64,000 nt of DNA from Leptolyngbya sp. FACHB-261 (GTDB lineage Bacteria > Cyanobacteriota > Cyanobacteriia > FACHB-261): contig NZ_JACJPL010000036.1 of assembly GCF_014696065.1 (NCBI RefSeq), positions 61,405 to 125,404 of the forward strand. Reading direction: 5' to 3'. A model generated the notes under the pieces. It was given only the letters and a program-made list of their open reading frames with translations. It was not told the origin of the DNA and did not search any database. Of the stretch, positions 8,669 to 17,634 are shown piece by piece. Each line of letters opens with the position of its first letter. The stretch's first letter is position 1. The position numbers and the translations under genes were made by a program.

Positions 8669-9589
8669 TTAGCCGACATAGTGAGCTAATATCGGGTCAG
8701 CTATTGCGTTGTCTTCACCGCTGCTGGCTTCTGAGGAGTAGTATAAGCCACTGAGTAACCAAACGAGTTTGTACAAGTCAACGCGGTCTTGAAAGTCTGG
8801 CTCTAAAGGAAATATTTCATTATAAGATGCATAGAAAGTTGGCGGGAAATCGCCAGATAGGAATGTAGACACAATTTCAATCTCGCGGTCACCATAAAAT
8901 AACCAAGGATCAACAAGAACGGGTTCTCCATTCTGCGCAAGGCGGATGTTGCCGCTGTGAAGATCTCCATGTAGCAATGTTGGAGCCCGTCTCACTCCTG
9001 CCAGCAAATTGGGTAACTGTTCTACTAATCTGTCTACCCGTTGGTTGCGCTCGGTTGTCCAGCGGTTCTCTTTTCTCGCTCGCTCGATATGGTGGCGCAG
9101 GTGGGCTTCGTAAAGAAAACTCGCCCAGTCCTGGGTGGGAAGCTGTGTCGAACCGTCTTCGTTTCGCTCTACATAACCATAACCAGGTGCTGTGTTTGAG
9201 GTTGCTGCGTGTAACTCGGCTATGCGCTGGCCCAACTTTCTGCCAAGGCGCAGCTCAGCATCGTCTTGGGTTGTAGTTCCTGCCCATTCTTGCAGCATCC
9301 AGGCAGGTTGTCCTTGTTCAGCTTCGGCGAAACCAATCACAACGGGCACAGTTACTGTGTTGGTTTGTCGAAGCAATGACAATTGAAATGCTTCGTTTGT
9401 GAATGTGCCAAACCAAGGTTTCTCGTTCCACTTCAAGAAGTAAACGTTCAGGTCTGTTTTCAGAAGAAGTGTTTCGCTGACGCCGCCGGGTATGGTTTCT
9501 TGAGTGTCGCGCAGAGGAGTTTTGTCTCCTGACTGGCGGAGGGCAGCTATAACTTCTTGTCCGATTGATTCTGGTATTTGAGTGTTCAT
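8669..9589 (-). CDS. fructosamine kinase-family protein
   Basis: The 306-residue product matches the fructosamine/ketosamine-3-kinase family within the APH fold. The catalytic loop reads LLHGDLHSGNI near residue 206, the metal-binding segment VDPWLFYGDREIE near residue 226, and the N-lobe shows YFLKWNEK. Length fits the family, which repairs glycated amines. It is the first of the seven co-oriented short genes. Divergence from core-genome versions is unknown. Confidence 0.82.
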   Translation of the reverse strand: MNTQIPESIGQEVIAALRQSGDKTPLRDTQETIPGGVSETLLLKTDLNVYFLKWNEKPWFGTFTNEAFQLSLLRQTNTVTVPVVIGFAEAEQGQPAWMLQEWAGTTTQDDAELRLGRKLGQRIAELHAATSNTAPGYGYVERNEDGSTQLPTQDWASFLYEAHLRHHIERARKENRWTTERNQRVDRLVEQLPNLLAGVRRAPTLLHGDLHSGNIRLAQNGEPVLVDPWLFYGDREIEIVSTFLSGDFPPTFYASYNEIFPLEPDFQDRVDLYKLVWLLSGLYYSSEASSGEDNAIADPILAHYVG

Positions 9590-9866
9590 AAAATCGTGGT
9601 CTCTCGCAGGGCAGTGTGCAAGAGTTTAACGCAAGGCACTACATTTTTCTTCTTGCGGCTGGCTCTTACAAACGCCATATTCTAATTCCGCTGCAGTGAT
9701 AGAAGAAATGCCAATATTTGATAGAGAAAGGGCTTGGGATCGTGCCAGTATTTTGGGAAGTTTTTTCTTAATCAGATGAATTAAATAAGGCTTTAAGTTG
9801 CTGATTCTCTAGGGGTTGGTGTGGCTCTCTTTCGTAAGATTGCTTGTGCTGCATTTAAGCGTAATG

Positions 9867-10250
9867 TTAGCTCGGAGTGATATGTTGCCGTAACCATTCA
9901 GTGAATTCCTCTCGTCCTACTACACCTGACGCCACGGACAAGATAATTTGCTCTTGCTCATCTATGGAAACGCTGATTTCCGAGCCATTCAGGATGAGAA
10001 AGGTTTCCAGTGCCGCGTGACCAGTCCGTTTATTTCCATCGACAAAAGGATGGTTCATGATGATGGAGAATCCCAAAACAACGGCTTTATCGATGAGGTT
10101 TGGATATAGATCTTGGTTGCCAAAAGTCATGCGGGGCTGAGCAATGGCAGACTCCAGCAAACCTAAGTCACGAATGCCCAGTGCTCCCGCTGATTGTTTA
10201 ATAATGCGATGGTGTAAGTTCAATACTTCAACCAGCGTTAGATAACGCAT
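9867..10250 (-). CDS. doc: Doc-type Fic toxin (death-on-curing family)
   Basis: The 127-residue protein has the Fic/Doc catalytic motif as HPFVDGNKRTGH near residues 67-78, the form found in Doc toxins, which phosphorylate EF-Tu in the founding P1 system. Size and motif position fit Doc. Its ATG overlaps the stop of the upstream antitoxin gene by one base, the usual toxin-antitoxin arrangement with the antitoxin first. Confidence 0.88.
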   Translation of the reverse strand: MRYLTLVEVLNLHHRIIKQSAGALGIRDLGLLESAIAQPRMTFGNQDLYPNLIDKAVVLGFSIIMNHPFVDGNKRTGHAALETFLILNGSEISVSIDEQEQIILSVASGVVGREEFTEWLRQHITPS

Positions 10251-10447
10251 TATGCTAAACGCCGGTAGAGTTCAGCGTTTTTGTTGAGTACGTACTCTGC
10301 GGCTTGATCAAAATCGCTTCTGGGGGAGTTGAGCCAATCTTCTATGCTTGCCTGTAGTAGTGTTTCGGGAGGAATTCCGTGTAATTTTGCTAGCTCTTGT
10401 AGTTTTTGAAATTGACTGTTTGAAAGATTAATGTTGATAGAAGTCAT
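10250..10447 (-). CDS. antitoxin partner of Doc toxin
   Basis: A 65-residue protein that directly precedes and overlaps the Doc gene. The N-terminus (INLSNSQFQKLQELAKLHG) looks like a ribbon-helix-helix DNA-binding fold and the C-terminal part (FDQAAEYVLNKNAELYRRLA) is a likely toxin-neutralising helix. The start overlaps the preceding remnant ORF by 4 bases (ATGA). Such antitoxins usually repress their own operon. Confidence 0.8.
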   Translation of the reverse strand: MTSININLSNSQFQKLQELAKLHGIPPETLLQASIEDWLNSPRSDFDQAAEYVLNKNAELYRRLA

Positions 10448-10498
10448 AGCTGTTGCTCTGCCAGTATCTCTGAGTAAAGTTTAGCACTCGCAACTGGC

Positions 10499-10603
10499 TC
10501 ACCTGCTTGCTGCACAGCCCTGAGATAGGAGAAAAGCTGTGTGACTGGTAGGCTCTTGCTTAAGCAGGTTAATACAAATGTTGGTATCGAGCAGATGCTG
10601 CAT
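10499..10603 (-). pseudogene. VapC-like PIN-domain remnant
   Basis: Read from an ATG at 10603, the minus strand gives 34 codons beginning MQHLLDTNICINLLKQEP, the characteristic start of a VapC PIN-domain toxin (LLDTN with the first catalytic Asp), and then stops after CAASR. A full VapC is about 130 residues, so only the N-terminus survives. An alternative frame runs on through the same DNA to the stop at 10444 (residues ending LAEQQL), consistent with a deletion or frameshift that fused it to other sequence. It lies immediately upstream of the Doc module. Confidence 0.6.
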
Positions 10604-10615
10604 CTAGAAAGCTTC

Positions 10616-10936
10616 TCAAATGTCAAGGGGCGGCTGTTCAGCTCTGGATTGTTGCCAATGCTTCATTTCTTCGTCAATGAAGTGGCTTACTAGGTCTCGA
10701 TACAGTTTTTCGATTGCATCAGCATTTAATCCTTCTGCTTCTGCCCAGACTCGGCGTTGCTCTAGCATTGCCTGGAAGCGTTCGGGGGCTTTGACGCTGG
10801 TTTCGCTGGTTTTGAATTTAGAAGCGGCTTTGACGTAGGCGAAGCGTTGACCGAGTAGCGCAATAATTTGACGGTCGAGCTGATCGATTTCGGCTCGAAT
10901 GTCTGTCATGTTTTCACATTCTTCTGGTGTCTTCAT
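10616..10936 (-). CDS. chorismate mutase type II / isochorismate-pyruvate lyase-like protein
   Basis: From the Met at 10936 (MKTPEECENM) the product has about 106 residues of the all-helical AroQ fold: DIRAEIDQLDRQIIALLGQRFAYVKAASKFK with the helix-1 Arg and catalytic-type Lys/Arg, then RFQAMLEQRRVWAEAEGL. The start KTPEEC is typical of PchB-like proteins. These either rearrange chorismate to prephenate or split isochorismate into salicylate and pyruvate; sequence alone does not decide. A longer start at 10960 is possible but its first 8 residues do not look like the family. Confidence 0.8.
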   Translation of the reverse strand: MKTPEECENMTDIRAEIDQLDRQIIALLGQRFAYVKAASKFKTSETSVKAPERFQAMLEQRRVWAEAEGLNADAIEKLYRDLVSHFIDEEMKHWQQSRAEQPPLDI

Positions 10937-11022
10937 AGGCTGATGAGCTTCGGTTGACACTTCAGCTTGAACTCTACATCGAGTTGGATGTGATAGTCGA
11001 ATTGCGTGCTGTTAGTCTGCTC

Positions 11023-11238
11023 TCACGGTGGCTGGCAGTTCATCGCCCAGGTATCGCAGCAGAATAATTCTGGTTCAACAGGCGGGAGAAGTTCATCACG
11101 ATAGGACTCAAAAGCGGGGAAATCAGGAATTTCTTCGTAGGACAGGACAACATCTGACCACTGGGAAATAGAGCCGGGTTTGGTTTGGATTGGCCGACGT
11201 AAGGCCTGAAGAATGAGGGTTTGAATCATTTTTAGCAA
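11023..11238 (-). CDS. small hypothetical protein
   Basis: A 71-residue reading frame on the same strand as its neighbours. It has an amphipathic N-terminus and an acidic, Pro-rich C-terminal half (LSYEEIPDFPAFESYRDELLPPVEPELF). I do not recognise it. An alternative start at 11229 would remove three residues. The balanced composition argues for a real protein, but there is no motif to confirm it. Confidence 0.4.
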   Translation of the reverse strand: MLKMIQTLILQALRRPIQTKPGSISQWSDVVLSYEEIPDFPAFESYRDELLPPVEPELFCCDTWAMNCQPP

Positions 11239-11589
11239 TTTTTGGCAGTTCCTTAGTGTGTTATGTCTAGTACGTTGCTCAGTTCTATCTGGTCTGAGGT
11301 CAAGTTGAAGGGGTAGCCAAGGCTGATGTCTCGTGATGTCGTTTCTTCTGAGAAGAAGTCTGGACCTATGAAGTTATGGAAGAGGCACCGAGTAAAAAGC
11401 CTTACTAAGGCATATCTTATTAACGGCGCTTTGCTGACTAACGTTGTTCATCATCATCCGCCGCAGATATTCTCAAACGCCTAAAAGGTAACCTTTCGGT
11501 GGTCGGGTACTTGGGCATTGTTAAACTGCTCAAAGCATTGACTTATACTCAACAAGCTTACAGATCATTGCGTTCTGAGTATTCACCAA
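11239..11589. other. intergenic stretch, no gene seen
   Basis: About 350 bases downstream of the Mrr-NACHT gene on the minus strand. No gene, tRNA or strong terminator hairpin was recognised. Confidence 0.45.
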
Positions 11590-14500
11590 CTATTCATCGA
11601 GGCATTGCTGCCATATGCTAGAGTCTAAAGCTGGCAGATTAGCTTCGTCAATCCTTAAAATAGCTTCAAGTGCTCCTAGAACTAGGGTTGCTGGATAATC
11701 ATAGCGTTTAGCAATAAAAAGGGATAGTTGTTTTCGTAGTTGCTCATGACCAAGCCTAAATTTGGGATTAGCTGCATCAGCAAACCGTTTGTCAAGACGA
11801 TCTAACAGCCATGGTGACTCACGTAGTCGATGAATAAACTCTGGTTGTGACCATAATGAAAATTCTTCCAAGCTAGGATCTAGATTTAGTAGTGCGAGGC
11901 AGTACAAATCACACGATACATGGTCATTATTTAAATAATTGTTGGGCTTGGCTAACAATCGATGTCTCAAAAAGAATCCAATTTCTCTACTAGGTTTTGA
12001 GCAAGCTGCTATTAGTATTCCTAATCGAAGTGCGCTGTCACGATCACTACTTAAGAGTTTCTCCAAAAGCTGGTTCCAATTACTTGGCAATTCTTCCCTG
12101 TGGATAAAGGAAAGACGGGGATGCAAATGTTCGCTCTTTTCCCAAAAATTAAGCAAAAGCTCAACATCTAGTTCAGGTACATCAATGCAAAGTCTTAAAA
12201 TAACACTTACCCACACGGAAGGAAGTGGTGGCAAGTTGTTTGCTCGCTCTAGTAAACTTCCCGCTTCTTCTGTAGAAATCGATTGCATTCTACCTCTGTA
12301 AAATAGTCCATCTAAACCTCGGGCTTTACTGACACGGTTAATCCCTTCTTTCTCAAGAATATTAAGAACCACTCGAAGCATTTTATGGAAAGGAATTTCG
12401 AGCGAAGATTCAGAGAATGAAGATATACCTTGAAATATATCTAGAGGAATTATAGGAAGCTGAAGAACGCTTCCAAGGGGCGTATTCAGAAGATGAGCAC
12501 ATTCATCTTTCGTGATTAAATTTTCCTCTGTTAGTAATGACCAATGATCTGGATGAAAGAAAAGACATATCCACAAACTTTCTGACCTAATAAAATCAGC
12601 ACTTCTAGAAATCCACTCACGATCTTCTGTGGAGGCATGTTTAATTTTTCGTTTGAATTCTTTCCAGGAATCTGTCGAAGCGAAATCTGAGATAGATGGG
12701 CCTAAAATACGTTCGGTTTTCCATATATAACCAATACTTCCTGAAATCTGGCTTTCAACCAGTCTGGCGTGGTTATCCAAGTCACTATTATCCGGCTCTT
12801 GTATTGCTCGCGCAAGGCTCCTTAAATAGTCTGAATACAAGCCAACAGTATTACCAAGTTTTCTGATCCACCACTTGAGAACGCTAGCTTCACCAAAACT
12901 GCGACACAGATAAGGGAACAATCGCAGTTCTAAACTATCTTCCAAAATTGATAGTTCTACCCCTGGAAATAGGATTTCTTCTAATGCCCCTGATAAAAAG
13001 ACAAAACGAATATTACTCAACCGCCAGGAACTCCCTATAGAAAGCAATAATTCACACTGTTTCTCCTTAGTTTGGCAAGATATTGAAGTATGTAGCTGAT
13101 TCTGTTTTTTATGGGGTCGCCTTCTACCTTCTTTGTAGAAATAATTTTCGAATGCTACCTTGACTTCATAAATACTGCAATCTATCAAATCTACTCTTAG
13201 GTCATTTTGAAAGATTGAAAACAAGGCAGTTGATTGTGTGTCTTCTCGTCCTAGAAGGTCTTTAATCTTGCTGCAAAGATCTACACGTTCTTGAGATTGA
13301 GAAGAGGATAGTTCAGCTAAAAGCCAAAGTTCTACAGCTAGTGTTGCATTATCTTCTAAAGATAGATTTCCAAACATTTTCCAAAGTGTCTGAAAAATAT
13401 CAAGAGAAGGAATAAGTCGTAAAATTTCTATCACCGCTTCCTGCTCCAACCATGCCCATCTAGTTTCTAAACTAAAGATTATTTTGAGGGCACGTTCAAA
13501 ATCGCTCTTGCGTTGGAGAGTAAATTCGGGTAAGACATTAAGAATTGCTCGACGAGTTCTAGTTTTTCTAACAAGGGCTTCAATAGGGTCCTCTTCATCA
13601 TACTGGTCGGGAATACCTGTAACCCAGCGCATTTGCTGGTTAGTATTCGCTTGAGCAACATAAAACTGAAGTACATAAGCCCAGTAAGCACCACGACGGA
13701 CCAGCATATCAAAAACACGATCTGGATCTGCGTCAGGGTGATTCGATAAGTATACAGCAGCAAAATATTCCCGATATTGCTGTACAACAAAGTCTACATC
13801 TGTCTGGTCTTTTCCTTTGCCAACTAATAGGCAGAGACGATCTTTTGCTGCGTCAATAATTTCATCTGCTATGACCCGAAATGTTTTGTTTCCAAGTTGA
13901 GGTGCTGAATAATCTTCTAAAACGCTTAAGACATAGCTGCGAAATGTTTCACTATCGAGAGCTTCAATGCGGCTTTGTTCCATTTTGCAGTGAAGCTCAT
14001 AGCCGATTCTCTCATGAAGGCGGAGCAATTCTTTTGCACGCTCACTCACAATCTCTGATTTTTCCTTCTCTCTATTAAAAATTACTTCAACATACTTCTG
14101 ATAGAGTGAGTTCCGTTGATGTGGAATTTCAATCTTGCCCCTAACAATAGTAAGAATAACCGTTGCTTGTAGAAGTGATCGAGCTAAGCGCTGAACTGCT
14201 TCAGCAAGCATGCCACGACTAATCCGCTCTTTTGCTTCACTTCGCTCGTCTGCATCACGAATCCTATTTTTTAGCCAACAGTCACAATACTCATCAAAAT
14301 CTGGTCTTTCAAGTTCGTTAAGTTCCCAAGTTATCGGCTTAAATCCTTCAAACTCACCAGAGTATCCTTTCGGGCGACTTGACAAAATTACTTGAATGTC
14401 CCCATTTTCTGAATCGATGCGACGCAGGAATATTTGTAGGTTCTCTATAATCTGCTGTCGTGTTTCTGGGTTTGGAACCTCATCTAAACCATCAAAGATT

Positions 14501-15687
14501 AAAAGAATAGGGTTTTTAGATGCCAAATCAAATATGTCATCCATTTCAAGACTCGATGAAGTATTTTTATTAATTAAACCCTCAGCAATGTAGCGAGCCA
14601 ATTCATGATTTTTATCTTGTTGCTGACTCATCCACTTTGCATAGCGGCGTAGCTCTATTCGGAAAGGAAAACGTGGACGACAATAAGCATCCAAATCTTT
14701 AGCAGTTTTTCCCTCCGGCAACTTCAGTCGATCTGCAAGATGCAGAGACAGCTCGGGAGAAGCAATTCGAGCAGCTTGGTAAAGACCCAAAAACTGAGTT
14801 AGAGTACTCTTACCTAAACCAGGTCCACCTAAAAGTAAAGTGTACGGATGGTCTGCAAAAAATAGAGCGAATGATGCGCGTACTTGCGTTAAGTTTTCTG
14901 GCAACAGAACTGCGCCGGTATTAGGCTTCGAGTTAGGTTTCCTGGAAAGCCATTCAATGGGAAGTTCATAGTTACTGTCTTGAATCTTTAAGGTTAGATC
15001 GATAAAAACCTCAGACAGTGGAAGATCAAGTTCATCGCCTGCTTCTTCTGCACGAGCGGATCCTTCGCGCTCTGTAACAAACTTCAAATAAGCTTTAAAA
15101 GCGCTCTGTTTACGACTTGCCTTGGAAGTTGCTTCGTTGTACAGAGCCTTAAGAGTGTCACCAACCAGAATAGTATCTATATAGGCTGTCCGAACATCCT
15201 CATTCGCATCTAGCATTCTTGAAATGTCAGCAGCGTCCCATACATGAATTTCTGGAACATGCTTACTCCACTTTTTTGCTAGTGTTGTTATCTGATCTCG
15301 AGTGCCAACGTTTCGTGCTCCAGTGAAGGGTACATTAGTAACCATCACGTAGGCGTGACATGGCACGGCATACTTATGAACAATCTTTTCTAGTTCCTTA
15401 TCCAAATCTGCCACGACTGCATCGCGAGCAGTAAACCAGCCACGCTGATCAGGGTCATGATATTTAACTTGAAAAACCCACTCCTTTGGTATATCTGCTT
15501 TTTGATCAACTGGTCGGGAATATTCTGAATGATTGATTGGCTGCGTCCACGTAGCTTCTCGTCCACCATCTTGCCCTGGACCAAACTGAATTAAATTGCC
15601 ATTGGTACGATACGTTTTCTCTAAGAGCGCCTGTACCATGGCCTCAAAGTCAATTGGCTGCATACGAGCAAACGAGTATTTTGACAT
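11590..15687 (-). CDS. Mrr-like nuclease fused to NACHT ATPase, STAND-type defence sensor
   Basis: A 1365-residue single-gene system candidate. Residues 10-175 look like an Mrr-type restriction endonuclease: Asp40 and Glu44 in GQDGGREA and the QxK pair Gln73/Lys75 in WVFQVKYHD. A NACHT-type P-loop ATPase follows: Walker A GGPGLGKST at 287-295, Walker B LLIFDGLDE at 395-403 and a sensor-like Arg438 in ILSSRPK. From about residue 560 to the end there is a long helical, Leu-rich region without recognised repeats, the usual place of the ligand sensor in STAND proteins. This order (nuclease, NTPase, sensor) matches Avs and bNACHT anti-phage proteins, which sense a phage protein, oligomerise and activate the nuclease. 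No partner gene lies beside it: the minus-strand gene downstream is a small unknown protein and upstream is non-coding. Confidence 0.85.
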   Translation of the reverse strand: MSKYSFARMQPIDFEAMVQALLEKTYRTNGNLIQFGPGQDGGREATWTQPINHSEYSRPVDQKADIPKEWVFQVKYHDPDQRGWFTARDAVVADLDKELEKIVHKYAVPCHAYVMVTNVPFTGARNVGTRDQITTLAKKWSKHVPEIHVWDAADISRMLDANEDVRTAYIDTILVGDTLKALYNEATSKASRKQSAFKAYLKFVTEREGSARAEEAGDELDLPLSEVFIDLTLKIQDSNYELPIEWLSRKPNSKPNTGAVLLPENLTQVRASFALFFADHPYTLLLGGPGLGKSTLTQFLGLYQAARIASPELSLHLADRLKLPEGKTAKDLDAYCRPRFPFRIELRRYAKWMSQQQDKNHELARYIAEGLINKNTSSSLEMDDIFDLASKNPILLIFDGLDEVPNPETRQQIIENLQIFLRRIDSENGDIQVILSSRPKGYSGEFEGFKPITWELNELERPDFDEYCDCWLKNRIRDADERSEAKERISRGMLAEAVQRLARSLLQATVILTIVRGKIEIPHQRNSLYQKYVEVIFNREKEKSEIVSERAKELLRLHERIGYELHCKMEQSRIEALDSETFRSYVLSVLEDYSAPQLGNKTFRVIADEIIDAAKDRLCLLVGKGKDQTDVDFVVQQYREYFAAVYLSNHPDADPDRVFDMLVRRGAYWAYVLQFYVAQANTNQQMRWVTGIPDQYDEEDPIEALVRKTRTRRAILNVLPEFTLQRKSDFERALKIIFSLETRWAWLEQEAVIEILRLIPSLDIFQTLWKMFGNLSLEDNATLAVELWLLAELSSSQSQERVDLCSKIKDLLGREDTQSTALFSIFQNDLRVDLIDCSIYEVKVAFENYFYKEGRRRPHKKQNQLHTSISCQTKEKQCELLLSIGSSWRLSNIRFVFLSGALEEILFPGVELSILEDSLELRLFPYLCRSFGEASVLKWWIRKLGNTVGLYSDYLRSLARAIQEPDNSDLDNHARLVESQISGSIGYIWKTERILGPSISDFASTDSWKEFKRKIKHASTEDREWISRSADFIRSESLWICLFFHPDHWSLLTEENLITKDECAHLLNTPLGSVLQLPIIPLDIFQGISSFSESSLEIPFHKMLRVVLNILEKEGINRVSKARGLDGLFYRGRMQSISTEEAGSLLERANNLPPLPSVWVSVILRLCIDVPELDVELLLNFWEKSEHLHPRLSFIHREELPSNWNQLLEKLLSSDRDSALRLGILIAACSKPSREIGFFLRHRLLAKPNNYLNNDHVSCDLYCLALLNLDPSLEEFSLWSQPEFIHRLRESPWLLDRLDKRFADAANPKFRLGHEQLRKQLSLFIAKRYDYPATLVLGALEAILRIDEANLPALDSSIWQQCLDE

Positions 15688-16300
15688 GTGATGTTTTTAA
15701 GAAGTAGTTTGAACTGCCTGTTAACAAAGATCTCGTCTTTGATTACTTTAAGGAGGAGCCTACCAAGTGAACTAGTAATCTTGATCAACTGATAAGGAGT
15801 CTAAACCTGTCTTCTAAGTCGTCTCAATTTAGAGGATCAGGACTTGCTTCAAGATAGCGGATCTCTTGCTGAACGCCTAGTAGAAACAGAAGTTTTTGAA
15901 CATTTTCTCTCCTAGCAACCCAGACAAGTGTTGGCGCAAAAAAACGCCCCTTGCAAGGCTCTGCAAGAAGCGTGGGAGACTTAAGGCTATGAGAATTGAA
16001 CAAGACTGCTCAGGAGGCTCCATCGTCAGATTGATTTTGCAGGTTTGGCAGACAAAGTAGCGGTTCAGTTAACTCAGTGACCATCTACTGCTCTCTCGCC
16101 GGTTGCCTTGGCCGAGTGTAAGCTTGAGTACCAACGGCACGGCAGGGGGCATTCATTTGTTCGCACAGGTGGTTAGGGACATCAGGATTGGATGCAGCAC
16201 TTTCATAGCTTCACAACTTGCAGCAGCTGTGAACTCCTTGAGTTTAGAAATACCTCCAAAAGGCCAAGCTTTAACTGCGTAAAAACACTGAAGTCTGAGT
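15688..16300. other. non-coding stretch upstream of the NACHT gene
   Basis: Contains the NACHT gene promoter region, but no gene was recognised. One short hairpin-like segment (CCCCTTGCAAGG) is near 15949. Nothing further supported. Confidence 0.4.
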
Positions 16301-16334
16301 GTCAGAGTTCAAAAACTCAGTGAGATTAGGGACA

Positions 16335-16500
16335 GTTTCGCTAAAAAGAAGCTCGATTAGCTATCTCAGATCGAAGTTTTGCTATTTGGTAGCGAAGTTT
16401 CAGTCGCAGCAGCGAAAGTTCGCTAAATTTAGCTAACTTTGTTAGATTTTCTTCAGAATTTGCTTCTGAATAGCGAAAGTTGACTAAATTGATTTGGAAA
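16335..16500. repeat. scattered AGCGAAAGTT / GCTAAATT short repeats
   Basis: A short motif close to AGCGAAAGTT recurs in this AT-rich stretch (TAGCGAAGTTT near 16391, CAGCGAAAGTTCGCTAAA near 16409, TAGCGAAAGTTGACTAAA near 16472), and an inverted form GTTTCGCTAAA occurs near 16336. Several copies run directly into GCTAAATT or ACTAAATT. Iterated motifs of this kind in front of two co-directional small genes could be iterons of an origin or operators; this is inference. Confidence 0.5.
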
Positions 16501-16596
16501 GTTAATGATTCGGAGGGAAATCAATCAATTTTTTAGAGCCATTTGTATTTCAGTAGCCATCTTTTGCTATCTCAGACCGACGCGAGCTAAAAATTT

Positions 16597-16790
16597 GGCT
16601 CGGTTGGCTAATTTTAGGCTCCGTTGCCTACTGCGGAGCGACGGGTTGCTAAACGGCTGGCTCGGTTGGCTAATTTTTGACTCGGTTGGCTAATTTTTGG
16701 CTCGGTTGGCTAATCGTTAGGCTTTGGTGCCTGTTGCGGAGGGACGGGTCGCTAAACTCTGGCTTGGTTGGCTGGTCGCTAATCAGTAGA
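16597..16790. repeat. 20-bp tandem repeats within a larger repeat unit
   Basis: Three contiguous 20-base copies close to GGCTCGGTTGGCTAATTTTT lie at 16659-16678, 16679-16698 and 16699-16718, with one more copy at 16597-16616 and a degenerate one at 16761. Between them a second motif occurs twice (TTGCGGAGGGACGGGT near 16731 and CTGCGGAGCGACGGGT near 16631, each followed by GCTAAAC), so the whole is an imperfect duplication of a larger unit. No reading frame accounts for it. Confidence 0.75.
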
Positions 16791-17049
16791 AGACTCGCTT
16801 GCGTAACGACTGATGCTCTGCTAATCTTGGCTGCATCGCGTTGAGCGGAGCTTTTGCCTATCGTCAATCACGGTTAATACGCTGCAAAAATTTATCGCTG
16901 CCCAGAAGTTATAGAGGAACTTGTGGACAGCTAACCCCTCAACTGGTACGAGGCCAGTCAGGAGGCTAACGGGTGATTTTAACACCCCCCTAGCCACCCC
17001 GACTTTGCATTGCCAAAAACAGGGTGGCTAATCATTTGGCGGCATCTCG

Positions 17050-17076
17050 GTAAGGGCGAGACAACCTCGCCCCTAC
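17050..17076. repeat. GGGCGAG palindromic hairpin repeat
   Basis: A hairpin with stem GGGCGAG (17054-17060) and CTCGCCC (17066-17072) around a five-base loop ACAAC, flanked by TAA/CTAC. Palindromes of the form GTAGGGGCGAGGT...CTCGCCC are common dispersed repeats in cyanobacterial genomes, so this is probably a dispersed repeat copy and not a gene-specific signal. Confidence 0.5.
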
Positions 17077-17235
17077 CCACGACCGCATTTTGGTCCCTCC
17101 AATCCCCCACTTCTGGCGGGAACTGGTACTGATTTTTGCTACCGAATTAAACCTTTAACCACTCTCTTTCTCCCCCCAACCTTGGGAGGCCGGGGGGCCA
17201 GAAACACCCAACTTCTTATCCACCACTCGCATCCC

Positions 17236-17613
17236 ATGCGCAAACTTTTGCAAACCATCAATCCGCGTCAATTCGAGATTTCGCTCTCGTACCTCGCCAC
17301 TTATCTCGGCATCCCACCCGACTGCATTCTGCGCTTCGAACAATGGGCTCAAGTCCTCTTTGTGCATCGCAAAGACCGGGGTGGGCAATTCATTAGCTAC
17401 CGCAACTTGATTCACTGGCTCGAAGCTTGCGTGCAGACCATTCGCAGCTGCGAAACCCATCAAGCCCTTCAAGAATTTGGCCAACAGCTCAAAACCGAAA
17501 TCGAGCGTTTTACCTACGCGCCTGATGCCATTGCCTACTTGCGTCGCCTGTGGCAACAACGCAAAGCCCAGTTAGATCTCGACCTCAATCTTCGCAGCTT
17601 CTATAACCCCTAA
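17236..17613 (+). CDS. hypothetical protein, possibly replication or plasmid associated
   Basis: From the Met at 17236 (MRKLLQTINPRQ) the product is 125 residues, mostly amphipathic helices with a possible DNA-binding segment (LSYLATYLGIPPDCILRFEQWAQ). A longer start at 17182 is possible but its first 18 residues look non-coding. I do not recognise the family. It is followed 21 bases later by another small gene on the same strand, and it is preceded by iterated repeats; together they resemble a decayed plasmid replication region. The opposite strand also has an open frame here, which I take as a shadow. Confidence 0.45.
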   Translation: MRKLLQTINPRQFEISLSYLATYLGIPPDCILRFEQWAQVLFVHRKDRGGQFISYRNLIHWLEACVQTIRSCETHQALQEFGQQLKTEIERFTYAPDAIAYLRRLWQQRKAQLDLDLNLRSFYNP

Positions 17614-17634
17614 TCCCTCAGGACCCAACCCCCA

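Noticed and set aside
4628..9589. Integron gene cassettes with attC sites
   Set aside because: Short GTTAGC/TAACG motifs occur near some gene ends, but no pair matching the RYYYAAC...GTTRRRY arrangement with a hairpin was found, and no integron integrase is in the window.
17155..17559. 134-residue minus-strand frame opposite the 17236 gene
   Set aside because: The plus-strand frame has a better helical pattern and a co-directional neighbour 21 bases on.
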